From Mastacembelus armatus (lineage: Eukaryota > Chordata > Actinopteri > Synbranchiformes > Mastacembelidae): DNA of 64,000 nucleotides. The DNA is taken from NCBI RefSeq assembly GCF_900324485.2, contig NC_046648.1:16861739-16925738 (forward strand), given 5' to 3'. The notes below the pieces were generated by a model. That model made no database searches, was not told the origin of the DNA, and saw only the letters and a program-made list of their open reading frames with translations. A program made the position numbers and the translations under genes. This document shows, in pieces, positions 12,271 to 26,072 of this stretch (positions within the stretch are counted from its first letter, which is position 1; each line of letters begins with the position of its first letter).

Positions 12271-13353
12271 ATGGCCAGACTTCCATTGGTCCTGCTCCTC
12301 TGCAGTTTCCACGGTAACACTGCCAAACAGAACACACAAATCATCTTGTTTAATTATGGTTGAGTTGCTATGTTTGTTTTTATGCTGCGAAACGCTCCCC
12401 TCATGTGGTTTCTGTTCCACAGTGCTCACAGCTGTAGCCCAAACCAAGCAGAGTGGTAATTCTCTTCTCCTTTTAAGTTACATTTCAGATCGGGACCAAT
12501 TATGCTGCATGACATCTGTCAGTCTGTGACTCACTGATGTGGGTCATTGACGTTTTCCCAATAATTTAACTTTATTATCTTTCCTTGTTTCCAGAGAGCA
12601 CGGAGCCACCTGCTCCAGCTGTCTTGCCATCCAGTGAGTGACTCCAGATTGGATTTGACACCTGAATTGCCTGTCAGGAGGCCCTGTGAACTCCTGGCAC
12701 TAAGTTCTGCATGCTTCCTCTTCTTACTGTGATTGGTACAATTTCAGTATGACATGTACCTCCTGTCTCTGCAGACTGCAGGGAGGAGATGTATGCTTGC
12801 ACCAGGATGTACTCGGTTCACAGGCCTATCAAGAGGTGTATTGGTAAACTTTGTTTCTACAGGTGATTTCCAACTTTTCTTCAGTCATTTACCAGTGGGA
12901 TGGCTTCTTTTTAGAAATGGGCAGTAAAGACCTTGGGGTCCCACTTTGGGGAGACTTACTCAGTACCCAGAACTATTTCAAAACCCATACCCTTCACTTG
13001 AGTAAATGTATTTCAGTGAATTCAAAGATACACAAATGCACAGGTGCCTCAGTATTATAACTGAATGCTGCACTTCTGACACAGCCTCCCTCGTGTCTAC
13101 CTGATCAACAACGAGATCTGCACGAGGACAGTCTGCCAACAGGATGAGTATATGAAAGGTGAGTGACTAAACATTAACAAGCATTGTTAAGGTGAATGAT
13201 CATACATGTGATGACATCTCCTGCCTTTTGCACTTTCTAGCTGAACGGTGCAGAGAGTTGTCTGGGTGGCCTAAACGCGTTGAGAGGTCACTTAACATGA
13301 AATTCTGTCGCAATCGCCGTAGCAACCCTCCAACCTGGGCAAACAAGGTCTGA
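12271..13353 (+). CDS. mfap5: Microfibril-associated glycoprotein 2 (MAGP-2/MFAP5)
   Basis: This is a secreted extracellular-matrix protein that binds fibrillin microfibrils and, in mammals, Notch ligands and integrins. Coding exons are 12271-12313, 12423-12455, 12595-12633, 12775-12862, 13085-13158 and 13241-13353, giving 129 residues with all phases matching. A signal peptide (MARLPLVLLLCSFHVLTAVA) is followed by a short Thr/Pro-rich segment and the cysteine-rich matrix-binding domain: CREEMYACTRMYSVHRP, CFYSLPRVYLINNEIC and TRTVC are near-identical to the family. The tail (MKAERCRELSGWPKRVERS) aligns with MFAP5 rather than MFAP2. No RGD is present, unlike human MFAP5. The ATG exon is preceded by a strong polypyrimidine acceptor at 12238, so an upstream noncoding exon exists. 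Human MFAP5 neighbours AICDA, supporting the name. Confidence 0.9.
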
Positions 13354-13692
13354 TGAGCCCAGGATGGTGATGTGACTGGTGGGGACGGAGCACCTTTAAT
13401 GACATAAAGTAGGGGTGTCGTCATTAAAACAGCCTGTACCACCAGAAACCCACTGTTCGGCAGCTGGAAGCTTTGTTTCTCTTACACACACGTCATATCT
13501 GTTTATATAATTAGTCTTCTAATTTTGTGAATGTTGACAGTGTGCTCATTTCACCTATGTGTTATTGGACACAACAAGGTACTGTAGTAATGGGTCTTAT
13601 AGCAGCACTGAGTTACTTCATATACACAGAATGACCCACTCTGTCGTGGATCAATCCACTGACAATCCAGTATTATGTGGCCTTTCGTATCC

Positions 13693-13731
13693 AATAAAAT
13701 ATAACTTTGTTTGTTCGTAAGATTATTTATT
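13693..13731. terminator. Facing poly(A) signals of mfap5 (+) and necap1 (-)
   Basis: AATAAA on the plus strand at 13693-13698 serves mfap5, and TTTATT at 13726-13731 is AATAAA for the minus-strand necap1. The two convergent transcripts would end within a few tens of bases of each other and probably overlap at their 3' ends. Another minus-strand signal lies near 13753. Confidence 0.6.
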
Positions 13732-13753
13732 GATTTCTTTCTTTTTTGCTGTG

Positions 13754-15272
13754 TTTATTTAAGAGAAAAAACAACAAACGGAAGCTACGGTAGTTAAGTG
13801 ATATCTTTATATTTTTCTTTGCATATTCATTACACATATACAGTTTGAATAACAAGTAACATCTGGGAGAAATGCATATAATTTGAACAGTAAACACTGA
13901 CAAACATTGTTAGGGCTTTTCACTCATACAGTTTCTCTCAACATCCATCATCACACCACCAGTCACAACACAGGTGCACGTGAGTGTAACATGATCCATA
14001 TCTTGGTACATAACAAAATTAAATATATAACGAAACAATGCATCAAACACAAACTAGCTTGGTCCCACATTGCATTTGTCTTCATCAGAATACCATTTAC
14101 AGTACAGCTGAACATGGAGTCAAAGTTCACAGTTAAAACTTGTTAGTACAGTACAACATGCTGTGGTTGAGTTGTAAAACCTGCTCACCTTCTCATAAAG
14201 AATTAAGGAGAAAATGCCCTGCCCCCAGACTGAGGGGACAATGCAGAAACACAGCTTTAATAGCTCTGCTGACTGGAGATGATATAACATGGACTAGATC
14301 ATGGCTGTTTCCACTTGAGACATTGAGAAAAAAGCACTTGATGCCAACACCCAGCGCACATTGCGTCAAAAATTCCTGCTTTCCTCTCTATTTGCACTGA
14401 TGTACAGTTAAAACAATTCTCACACTGCCCAGATCCCATCCCTTGTGAAATATGTATTCAGCAGCAGCATCTCAATACAATTTGTCCTTGATCTGAAGTA
14501 AACTATGTGGTAGAGCCACAACAGCCCACTAGAGAGTGCCACAGAGCACAACTACTTTGTAAATCATTTACATATTAATAGGATTCTTTTACGTAAAATC
14601 ATTTTGTGGTAAACACTGCAATAACCTAAACTTAACATTAGACAATCCCTGCGTTAAATGCAGACCTTATGTATTACTAACTGCACAGAAAGACTAGACT
14701 GTCAGTCGGTGCACGCAGCCAGTCCCACTGCTGGAGACTTGGAGAAAAATAAGCTATATTACATAACTGTGACAACACCAATGGCAATAATTCCAAACTA
14801 CTGATAATATTTACATTTAAAATAATATTCTATGAACAGAAAATTAATTTATTATTATATGTCATTAAATCAGCAGATACGTCTGATTATGTCTCCTTTC
14901 ATTATATTTCTATTACATATACTCTATGATAGAAATCAGAAAACAAATCACTGTAAGGAGAGGAAAAAGGCAAATAATTCAAACTGAATACACAGAAGGA
15001 GAGAAAAAAATCATCCCAAGAAGAATTAAAGAAGGACATGACTAATAGTTCCTAATCTTTCTAATTGGGCTTGTGCTGAGAGGTCTATGTCTATCTCAGG
15101 TTAAGATCACAACAAAAGCCAAGCAAAATTGAAATAAAATAAACTAATACAGGGGCTTACCCTGCTTGGCAGGGAGAGATACAGAACCCCATCACGGGGA
15201 AAACAAAGTTACAAAATGTGCTGCATAAATTTACAGATAGATAAGAGAGAGAAAAACAGATTGAATCTCTCC
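13754..15272 (-). other. necap1: necap1 3' untranslated region (about 1.5 kb)
   Basis: The stretch between the necap1 stop codon and the minus-strand poly(A) signal contains no plausible exon. I searched it for the codons of the WVQF C-terminus seen in other NECAPs and found none. It is AT-rich with no recognised repeat. Confidence 0.5.
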
Positions 15273-17625
15273 TCACTTTGGGGATACAGAGTCAAAGTCT
15301 CCCCACAGGTCTGCACTGGCTGTGGTAGTAGGGTTGGATGGGGCCAGTGAGTTGGAGTTACTGGAATCCAGATCTAGCAAACAGCCTGTTAGTTAAAAAA
15401 AAATTGTTAAAAAACAGAACTGAGCAGCAATATGCTCCACTGAAATGATAAGACAAAATATAGATGTCTGAAGTAATTATTTGTTTCTAGTCAGTCTAAG
15501 AATTTATTAATTTTAGGAGGTATTTCAATGACTTTTTGTTTATGAATACCCAGCAGGTAAATCGTTACTGTACAAATCAGTTCACCTACAATGAAGTCTG
15601 TAAATTGTATTTTCTGTCAATTCAGCCAAATGACAAACACACAGTATTTTCTCACTTTAATATTATAAAAAAGAACATAGCTTTTCAGGATGAGATCATG
15701 ATAGATTTACTTGTTGAACTTGAGAAACTCCTTAAATATGATTTTTAATGTAATTATGTTTATATTGCTTTAAGATTTTAGAAGACATCTCTACATATAC
15801 TTTTGTCTCCCAACCTCTACTGCACAAACTGTGATTTACCTATTTACTGCTTCAATTCATGAGTGTATGTTTGACTATATGTATGTATGTATACATTTTA
15901 CAATATTCGTATTTTGTAATGTGCAAACTATGCAGACTAATTAGGTGCCTGACCTCTTCTATTTCTGTACTGTATGATTATAATTACCTACCAGTGTCAC
16001 TTCCTCCTGCAGATGGTTGTGTGTTATGATTGGTAGATCTCGATGAAGGGGGTGGGGCAAGCTTGCCCCCAGGAGGAGGTGGAAGGAGTCCAATACCACC
16101 TGAACTCTGTGGACGAGACCTGTCCTTCTTCTTTGATTGCTAGGGAAGACAGAGAAGGAAGAAACAAAGCTGGGTCTATGTAGGTGTGTAGATGTTTGCA
16201 GATGCATTGCTTAAAGCCAGGCTCTCAGTCTGGGTTTATACTCAAAGTTAAACCTTTATCTTGTACTTTGCTCCTACTTTCCTCCTGCTTTGGTTCAACC
16301 ATCAAAACCAACAAAGCTCTACAAAAACATATTTCTACAGTATCATACTGCTTTCTAAAGACTAATCACCAAGTTGAAAGCAATTTTGCCTGTTTTCTAA
16401 TATTCCGACCTTATAACTATTAGCTTTCATGAAAGTTAACATTACCCCAATATTGAGAGTAATGGTCTGTCCTTCCTTGAACCCCAGGTCCAGTTTGGGA
16501 GTGGAGTCTGGAGCCTGAGCCTGCATGGTAAATTCGTTTTCCTGTTTCACCCACCTGGTAAGAAGACAGAGATACAAACAAATTAAAGACACCCGCAAAA
16601 CTAGAAAGAAAATTCACTACCGAAATAGTTAAGCTTCATGGTACGCTATAGAGTAACTGCATACTTGAAGTGGTCCTGAAGTGCAACATTGAAGTCAAAG
16701 GCATCGCCCCGGTCTCCAAAGCCAATGCCTATGAATGCACTGCGCCCTATGAGAGAAAGAAACAACAAACATGTGTCAGAGTTTAGTGAGGGGCTTGACT
16801 GGAAATACAAACAATAACACACTCGATCTGATGGTCTCTCACAGCACTACAATAAACATCTTCCTATATTTAGTGATCCCTTCTGATACATCCTCTTCAA
16901 ACAAGATATCCTCTAACTTATGAACACATTTACAAAATATTTATGGCATAGCAACAACCAGTCCGCCCACCATTGTCATCCTGGATGCGGAGCACAAAGT
17001 AACGGCTTGAGTCACTAACTGTTTCCACTGCAATGCCAGGGTACTCCTCTATTGGTGCTTGTGCAAACAGCTCCCCTGTAAAACAGAACAAAAGAAGAAA
17101 TACGTTCACTGTCTACATAGAAAATGGTCCTGAGGTAATTTCGATCATGGTGAAATATTCAAACGCTATCTTACATTTACTAGACCACATCTCAACTAAG
17201 AAAGCTTTATGTTTAAAATAGGACTGATTTTGTATAGGGCATAATATGCAAGGTAGATTCAACTTCTAGCACTCAATTTATAAAAAAATAGGCCATAATG
17301 AGGTATAATGTGAGGATAACAGGCATGCTAAGTCCCTAAAATCCTCCAATACAGACAAAGAAATTATCAGACTGTTTGGTTCCAAATAAACTGCATGCCT
17401 GAACGTGGGCTGGGTCACTTTGGAAGGGATGAGTAACAGAGTGGGGGATGGCGAACAGGACACTACACAGTGAAATGATTTACAAGAGCAGCAGTGCCAG
17501 TAAACAATGGCGCTGTCCTGACCAGAAATTTTGTCTTCCAGTTTCACGTAGGCCACTTTGCCCCGGGCTGTCACACGCATGCGTCCCGTCCAGTCAGGAG
17601 CATCCAGCTTCCAATCAGCAGCCCT

Positions 17626-17660
<35 letters not shown>

Positions 17661-18644
17661 AGGATGATGTAGGTGAACTTGTGGTTGATAGACTGATGAT
17701 AACATTGAGTCTTCGTGTATATTTTTGTTTGACCCTCTGAAACTCCACAATGGATCCTTTCCATGTGAATGAAACGTGACTAAACCATCAGAGGAGGATT
17801 TCAATGACACATTAGGCTGATATATTACATCACCAGCCTTACTCACTATACATGTGGTCACTGGTTAACCAATCGTGTATATTACGGCGCTCATGCCTAT
17901 GCTACTGTCTGGCTGGAATAATGTCCACTCAAGATGCAGGTGCAGTGGGTCTGACTGAAGCACCAGCCAATGACAAATCAGGTAAACAAATCAGTGTCAA
18001 CCTTTTTAAAACAACAAATTCCCAGCAGTGCCTCTTAAAAGCAGAATGGAAAATGTGTCTGCCAGGACAAGGTTGTCTTGGAGCATCAACCCTGCACAAG
18101 TGTCCTTGAGCAAGAAGCTTCCTCACAGCCCCAGTTCTGCTGCTCCTTACAGGTCAGACAAACAGAATAAGCAAATTGGAGTCTGACAGCCCGGCTATGA
18201 AATCCCTTTGACTTCTAAGGAGTAAGCTTTGTTTCATCTCTGAGGAGCCATTGGAGCAGACGTTAAATTATATAAACACACGGACACTGACTGGGATGGA
18301 GTCGGTGCCCAACCCAGTCCTGTAGTGCAGGTACAAACCCTTAGCAACGCATTTTCCACAATGACCTTGGTAATACACAGCAAAAACACCCAGCACACAA
18401 ACTAGCCTACAGCCGCCGGTGCGTGAGGCTGCGTGATTAGGGGATGAGCTCGGTGGGGAAGTAGCCCAGGGACCTGCTCCTGACGGCACCAGCTCGGAGA
18501 TGCTGGGTCAGGAAGCCCGTTGTCAGGCCGCCGTCCCCCTCACCTGATAGCCCGGTTGGACGCTCTCGGTGGGATTCGGTAAACGTTGACTTCAGGTTTG
18601 ACACACAGCACTGACTCGTACTCAGACTGACCCTCGGTCGCCAT
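15273..18644 (-). CDS. necap1: Adaptin ear-binding coat-associated protein 1 (NECAP1)
   Basis: NECAP proteins bind AP-2 and regulate clathrin-mediated endocytosis. Coding exons on the minus strand are 18544-18644, 17523-17623, 16971-17075, 16665-16746, 16446-16554, 15992-16139 and 15273-15385, giving 252 residues in continuous phase. The N-terminal PH-like PHear domain (1-about 135) carries [40 protein letters not shown] and [19 protein letters not shown], then WVKQENEF and [12 protein letters not shown] proline-rich linker (LLPPPPGGK) and an acidic LLDLDS/DLWGDF motif follow. The MATE start, GGSD and LLDLDS make it NECAP1 rather than NECAP2. The protein ends DFDSVSPK, without the usual WVQF ear-binding motif. 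Exon 2 has a (TG)n-adjacent acceptor and a weak GTCAGG donor. Human NECAP1 lies in 12p13.31, as do AICDA and MFAP5. Confidence 0.93.
17629..17657. repeat. (CA)n microsatellite beside the necap1 exon 2 acceptor
   Basis: About 14 CA units on the plus strand read as (TG)n on the coding strand and stop only five bases before the necap1 exon 2 start at 17623. The tract takes the place of an ordinary polypyrimidine tract. Confidence 0.95.
18070..18150. repeat. Fragment of a teleost interspersed repeat in necap1 intron 1
   Basis: The sequence around CAAGTGTCCTTGAGCAAGAAG, followed by cytosine-rich CTCACAGCCCCAG, resembles the CAAGTGTCCTTGAGCAAGACAC segment of a common fish short interspersed repeat. 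Only a fragment is present and its borders are uncertain. The rest of intron 1 shows nothing recognisable. Confidence 0.35.
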
Positions 18645-18719
18645 CTTGACTTTTACTCAGTCGGTGTATACGCCGGTGGTGGGGGTGGGGGTGACGGTGT
18701 GCCCGTGCGACGATAACGG

Positions 18720-19923
18720 CTATGTGACCGTAATAGATGGTGTATTTGCGCACAAAATGTCTGGCGACCCTGCTTCAGTGATGCATCTAAAGGGGCACAT
18801 AAAGGCCAGGTACGTATCATAGGGGGTACTACTGAGTACAGTGGCCCTAGGGTGCAAAACCAGGGTGCAAAAACACATCATGTCACAAAACACAACAGCA
18901 AAATAAAAAACATGACATTTCATATACTGCTGTCCCTAATGTAGAAATGTATTTGTGTTTATTGATGTGGTTTGTGAAATGTGCTTGTGTCTTTAGCTGT
19001 TATGTTTTACCACCCTAACTGTGAAAAAAACAGAAGAGCTAAATACAAACTAAGTGGGTTTGCATTTCTAGCCCTAGTTTTGTGCCTCTGATGTATCTTA
19101 GTAAGTTAGTATATCTTCATGTCATCAATAATTTAACTGTAGTATCACCAGAAAGTGGTATAAAAACATGTCTTTGTTCTGATAGTTTCCTAATCCCAGG
19201 ATTTTTACCATCTGGATGAAAAAAAACACATTGTGTTTCCTGAATATTAAACATTGTCCTGAGTTGCAACTGTATTTCAAAACAAAGATGGCAGCCCACC
19301 GCCTACCTGGAACAGGAAACATGGTGAACATATGTTTTACAGAATATTTGAAAAAAAAAAAAAAAAAAAACCTCCAAAAAACATTTTTTAAACCAAATGG
19401 TTACAAGAGTCTATGAAAATAAGGTCAGAACAGTGATGATTATTTATATGAAGCACAAACTGGAGGCTAAGAATTTGCCAGAGAACAAAAAGTGTCGTGT
19501 GACTTTTATTAGGGACAGAGTTCGATTCCAACCATTGTTTGTTTGTTTTTACATATATGTAGGCCTATATCACACAATTCTCCAAAAGTGCAGTAACTTA
19601 TCACTGAAGTATCTACCAAATTCTACAATTCTACCAGCAGCCTACACCACCATTTTGCACTTCTGAGTACATACGTTACATGAATAACACAAGACAATAT
19701 ATCGTTGTATGTTACTTTATTTCACATGGCTATATTTCTACAGAAACAGCAAGCAGCAGCTACCTAAAGTTTCAAGCCTTGCCGCAACTTGAAAGCGATT
19801 TTTTTCTCAGTTTTTCTCATTCTCAGTTTAGCAGTTGTAGTGATTGACTAACAACACAGTTTTCTACAGAAATAGCAAATGATTAGACTTAATGTCAACA
19901 CCAGAGGAGGTCACTTGTATGTT
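18720..19923. other. Spacer between the necap1 promoter and the aicda 3' end
   Basis: The necap1 5' end is CpG-richer near 18400-18720. Further right the sequence is AT-rich, with an A20 homopolymer near 19351-19370. The right part, nearest 19923, should contain the aicda 3' UTR. TTTATT at 19717-19722 is a possible minus-strand poly(A) signal. No other exon is seen. Confidence 0.4.
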
Positions 19924-21884
<1,961 letters not shown>

Positions 21885-21946
21885 TTTGAAAGACGCGCTT
21901 TCAGCAGGCGTAGGTAGTAAATGGAGGTAAGTGAGGAAGAGCGAAA

Positions 21947-21962
21947 GTGTGTGTGTGTGTGT

Positions 21963-22017
<55 letters not shown>
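21947..22017. repeat. (GT)n microsatellite upstream of the aicda start codon
   Basis: About 71 bases of GT repeat with one interrupting TATG lie 63 bases upstream of the aicda ATG on the gene's 5' side, hence in its promoter or 5' UTR. Confidence 0.95.
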
Positions 22018-22018
<1 letters not shown>

Positions 22019-24849
22019 TAGGGGTTAATGGGAGGGAACTGAGAAGATATACCTCTAAACATAAACATCCTGCATACAACAGATGCAGGTTCTGGTTGGA
22101 CAGAAAGATTTTTCAAAGTTTGGTGGGTGGTGTGATATAAAAGAGATGAATGGGTTGTATTGTGTTGCTGCATGACAAAGCTCATAATTACTAATTTGCA
22201 AAATGTTCTTTTTAAGAGCATCATACTTTTATGCTTTGAATAACTGAACATTAGTTTGTGCAGTGATTAAAAAGAAATCATTTTGCTTTGAGGAAATAAA
22301 GGAATTTCAATGGTAAGGCAGATTACACAACACAGATTTTACAAAATAATCAGGGCTGCCAGACATGAGAGGAGTATTTGACGTAATTTGTAACCTTTGG
22401 AGTTTTTCATAGACGTCAGTAAACTGAGCCAACTGGCTGGAACTTTCCAAACACTTAAATCTCATCCAGTCACTGGCCCCTCCACTTTTTCCAATATCAT
22501 TAAGTAAAAGCTTCCAGATACCTTCTCACCTTGATCCACAGAGGGATTACACTGAACCTTCCTGCTATTCAGCCTTTCCACCTAGCTAGTGCCCCACCTT
22601 CTCTGGGCCCCAGAATCTGGTGGAGCCTTGGGCGTTCCCAGACCTCTGAGTCCCTGACACCTATTTTGTCCTCTGATCTGGGTTTTCCCAAACTGTGTCA
22701 GGCTGTGAGTAGACCTGCAATCGACCTCCTTTACCCTACATGTCTGCAAAACTGGCTGGCCATTTGACCAACCACAGTGTGTGAATAAATCTCTCTCATA
22801 AGTCTTCAGATGCTGTCATCTGTTCTTGCCAAATCAGGATGTGTATTATGTTGCTCTTGTCTTTTCTTTGCTCTGTCTGTTTTAGTTCTGGCCCAGTCTG
22901 TTCACTCAGTGGCACTGCATGCAGCCGTCCTGCTTTCCCATGACTCCCCTCACCCTCACATGCACTCTGTGGTTTGGGGAATTCACCGTTTCCCAGGGTG
23001 GCTGTTTTTGGAGCTCATCTGTGTGTATGTGAACATGTGTGTGTTAGCCATCTGTATCTGCATGTCATTAACACAGTCTATATGTTATACATCATCTGGA
23101 ACAAATTTATGTAATTTATCTTATGATTGTGTGGTGCCCAAAAATGTAAAGTGATTCATGTGTATGTGTGTCTGCAACCTCACATCATATTGCATTACTC
23201 TGACAGTGCATTAAGCCTAATGTCTCTGCACATTTGATCTTCTGTGCATGTGTCTTTTCTCGACTTCAAGAGGCTGATCAGATGCCAAACTATATGTAAC
23301 CACTTCCCACCCAGCTCTCTGGGTTTGACCACAGCTGACCAAGGTCATCTCACAGTCACACATGAACGCTCATGTGCGCTACCACCCCTCTGTCTGTGTG
23401 TGGCGGAGTACTACTGCATGGTCAGACAGGGCTGTGCATTTAACCCATAGTCAGGGGCAGAAACCGGGTGTAGGAAATGCCAAGTCATACTTTCCGAAAC
23501 CCACCCGCCCACACCCTGCACGCACGCGCGCACACACACACACAGCCATAACGTGCAGACACACATGACCACAGTCACAAACAGACTTTCTTTCCAGTGT
23601 GTGAATTCACATCTGTTTCCTGACAACAATAATAGCTACAGATCGGTCGAGTAGAGGCCCAGCTAACAGGTGTCTGCTCTTTGACAGTCATGAAGAAACA
23701 ACTTGACATTGAACAATGTGTCACAAGTAAAACTGCAGCTTTTACAAGGTGAAAATGACCTGACCACACACTTACTCGTGCATGTAACAGCACTGTTAGT
23801 GCTCAGTTTTTTCAAGCTTAATTAAAGGACAGTGATTTTCCACTACAGCTTGCATGATTAAAAGTTTGCAGTAAAGTATAAGCTTATATTTATCCTGCGA
23901 TCAGGTGCGATATGCCTCCTTCTCACACACGTTAACAATGTACAAACATCCTGTGGTGTTTATCTGTGGCACCCTGATGCTATACTGACATTACCTGAGG
24001 TTAGCAGTAGGGTATATTCTCAATGCAAGCGTGAAGGCTGCTAACCATATTAAGGTTAGCCTCAGACTGGGGCTGTGTGCATTTCCCCACTTAGTCATAG
24101 AAACTGCCATTCACCTGCAAACCACACACGTTCTTAAGTCAGAATACGTCTGCATATATTTAATGTACTGTGCTAGAATCTGCAATACAGAAAAATCGAA
24201 GTGGGTCTGAGGTAGTATAATCTTGTAATATTTTTGTTAATTATAAATTATATTTGCATTTCCCTAAATGATAACAAATAAAACTGTAAAACTGTCAGAT
24301 AAATTTTCAGTGAACCAATTATTAAACTGTTTCAGCACTAAAATATTTTGTTAATGAGTGAAACAGAGACATGCATATCAGTGTTAATGAATGCAGAATT
24401 TGTAATTCTCAGTTGTGTTCAGTCAGCGACGTTACCGACGTGTTGCAAAATATGACCAAAAAAAACCAAAATGAAAGAGAGAAGGTGACGAGAGGGAGCA
24501 CATTTTTGCAGACTCATGGACCCACATACTGTACATGAAGGTGAGCAGCAGCAACCAAGGAGCACAGAAAGAAATAGGCAGACAAAATTTGCAGATTCAC
24601 ATAAACCACACATACTTCCTATACAGTAACTGTACGTCCTCCTACACATTTGTATGGTTTCACACCAAACACACTCTCACATATGAACAGACACATTTCC
24701 TCCATTGATTAGAAAAAGAACTACACAATCAGATAAATGATCAAACTGTGTTTGTTCATGTTTTGCATAAATACTTTACTTCATTACAAGCAATGAGACA
24801 GCAGCATGAATAATAAGAAACCATGTATTTGTGATGGAGAGATGGTTCT
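22018..24849. other. Intergenic region between aicda and nat14
   Basis: No coding exon is supported. The part from 22440 to 23000 is less AT-rich than its flanks and could hold aicda regulatory sequence, but no specific site can be defended. A short CA tract lies at 23527-23543. Confidence 0.45.
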
Positions 24850-24855
24850 TTTATT
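24850..24855 (-). terminator. nat14: Poly(A) signal of nat14
   Basis: TTTATT on the plus strand is AATAAA on the minus strand, 176 bases after the nat14 stop codon, the first canonical signal downstream. Confidence 0.6.
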
Positions 24856-25030
24856 GCTGCAGGTAAGAATATATTTAAACACATCAGCAACGCATTCAGC
24901 AAATAAATATGACATAAATAACATAAATATTCAATAAATTATTGACTTAAATGTATCCAAAACTGCTGAGAGATGTATGTTGCACTTTATCTTCTGGGCT
25001 CACTGACACTTTGAGTCCATCACCACTCAA

Positions 25031-26072
25031 TCAGAGGTCTTTGTAAAACACCTTAGTAAGAGGGTGTCCCAGAAATCCTCTCTCTGGAGTCTCCAGTTTC
25101 ATCTCCTCATCATCATCCTCTACAGTCCCCTCTCCCAACTGCCGAAAGCCCAGTTTCCTAAAGAAGGCCTCCCCAACCTTGGAGGGGTAAGGGATGTGTG
25201 CATACACTCTGTGTGCCCCACTCTCCCTCTCTCTCTGTTCCAGACTCTGGACAAGCAGCTGGCCCAGGCCCTCCCTACGGTACCAGCAGCCTACCACCAG
25301 CCTGCAGATCTTCGTGATGCCTGCTCGCCTCTCATTCTCTCGGAAGATGCATCCCAGGATCTCCCCATCGCAGTCTGCCACCCAAACCTGCCCCGCTGCC
25401 TTTTCCCTCTCTGGGGTGACCTTCTCTGTTGCTGTCTCCTTTTCCTTCTCATTAGATCCAATTCTGCGTCTTTGCTGAAAAAAGAAAATGATATAGTTAC
25501 ACTGCTTTGTCTCAAGAATTTTGTAAAAACTATCCAAAGAACCAATACATTCAAGCAAAACAGTAGACTAACCTTTTTTGCCAGTGGTATCTTGCCACTG
25601 ATCCTACAATAAGGATTGTGCAGTGTCTCATCTGGTGATCCCCGGTAGCTGCTGCCCACATAGTCCCAGTAAGGGCGGCTGCTACCTAGAACCCCTGTGG
25701 AGCGTGGCATGGTGATCTTGAGAAAAACAATTAGCAGGAAGACAGGAATAGCGAGGGCCAGGATAAAGGAGTGGACAAGGCAGCGCAGGATTGAGGAGAA
25801 AACAGCCAGGATGAAAAGGCAGAGTGGACGAGTGAGGATGTGGAGTATGAGACGGTTTTCTGTGCCCTCGCAGCCCTCCTGGAAAAACAATTGTGTAAGT
25901 TCAGCAGAAGTGTCACAAGGACAAGAGTACTTTTCCACATTGATCCAGAGGAAATCAGCTCATGTAAAAATGTATGAATTATTGTACAGACCTTGATGAG
26001 GGCTTTGACTATTTCTATGTCATCCTCCCTCATCCTCCTCATCATCACTTGATCCAGCTCCAGCTTCACCAT
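25031..26072 (-). CDS. nat14: N-acetyltransferase 14 (probable membrane GNAT protein)
   Basis: This is a GNAT-superfamily protein whose substrate is poorly defined in any species. Coding exons on the minus strand are 25992-26072, 25573-25878 and 25031-25474, giving 276 residues with all boundaries in phase 0. The N-terminus (MRRMREDDIEIVKALIK, then EGCEGTENRLILHILTRP) matches mammalian NAT14. Two hydrophobic helices follow at about 47-84 (LCLFILAVFSS and FILALAIPVFLLIVFL), implying membrane anchoring. The acetyl-CoA motif A is RREGLG (195-200), preceded by ICRLVVGCWY. The protein ends VFYKDL, compared with FSKDL in human NAT14. It is longer than the human protein (about 206 residues), mainly through a Glu/Lys-rich linker at 130-157 and an acidic insert near 250. 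Znf628 lies directly upstream on the same strand, as in human 19q13.42. Confidence 0.92.

Noticed and set aside
13754-15272. A further necap1 exon encoding WVQF
   Set aside because: No WVQF codons preceded by an acceptor were found on the minus strand. A possible donor at 15155-15160 has no coherent frame.
25064-25612. 182-codon frame on the plus strand
   Set aside because: Antisense shadow of nat14 exons 2-3.
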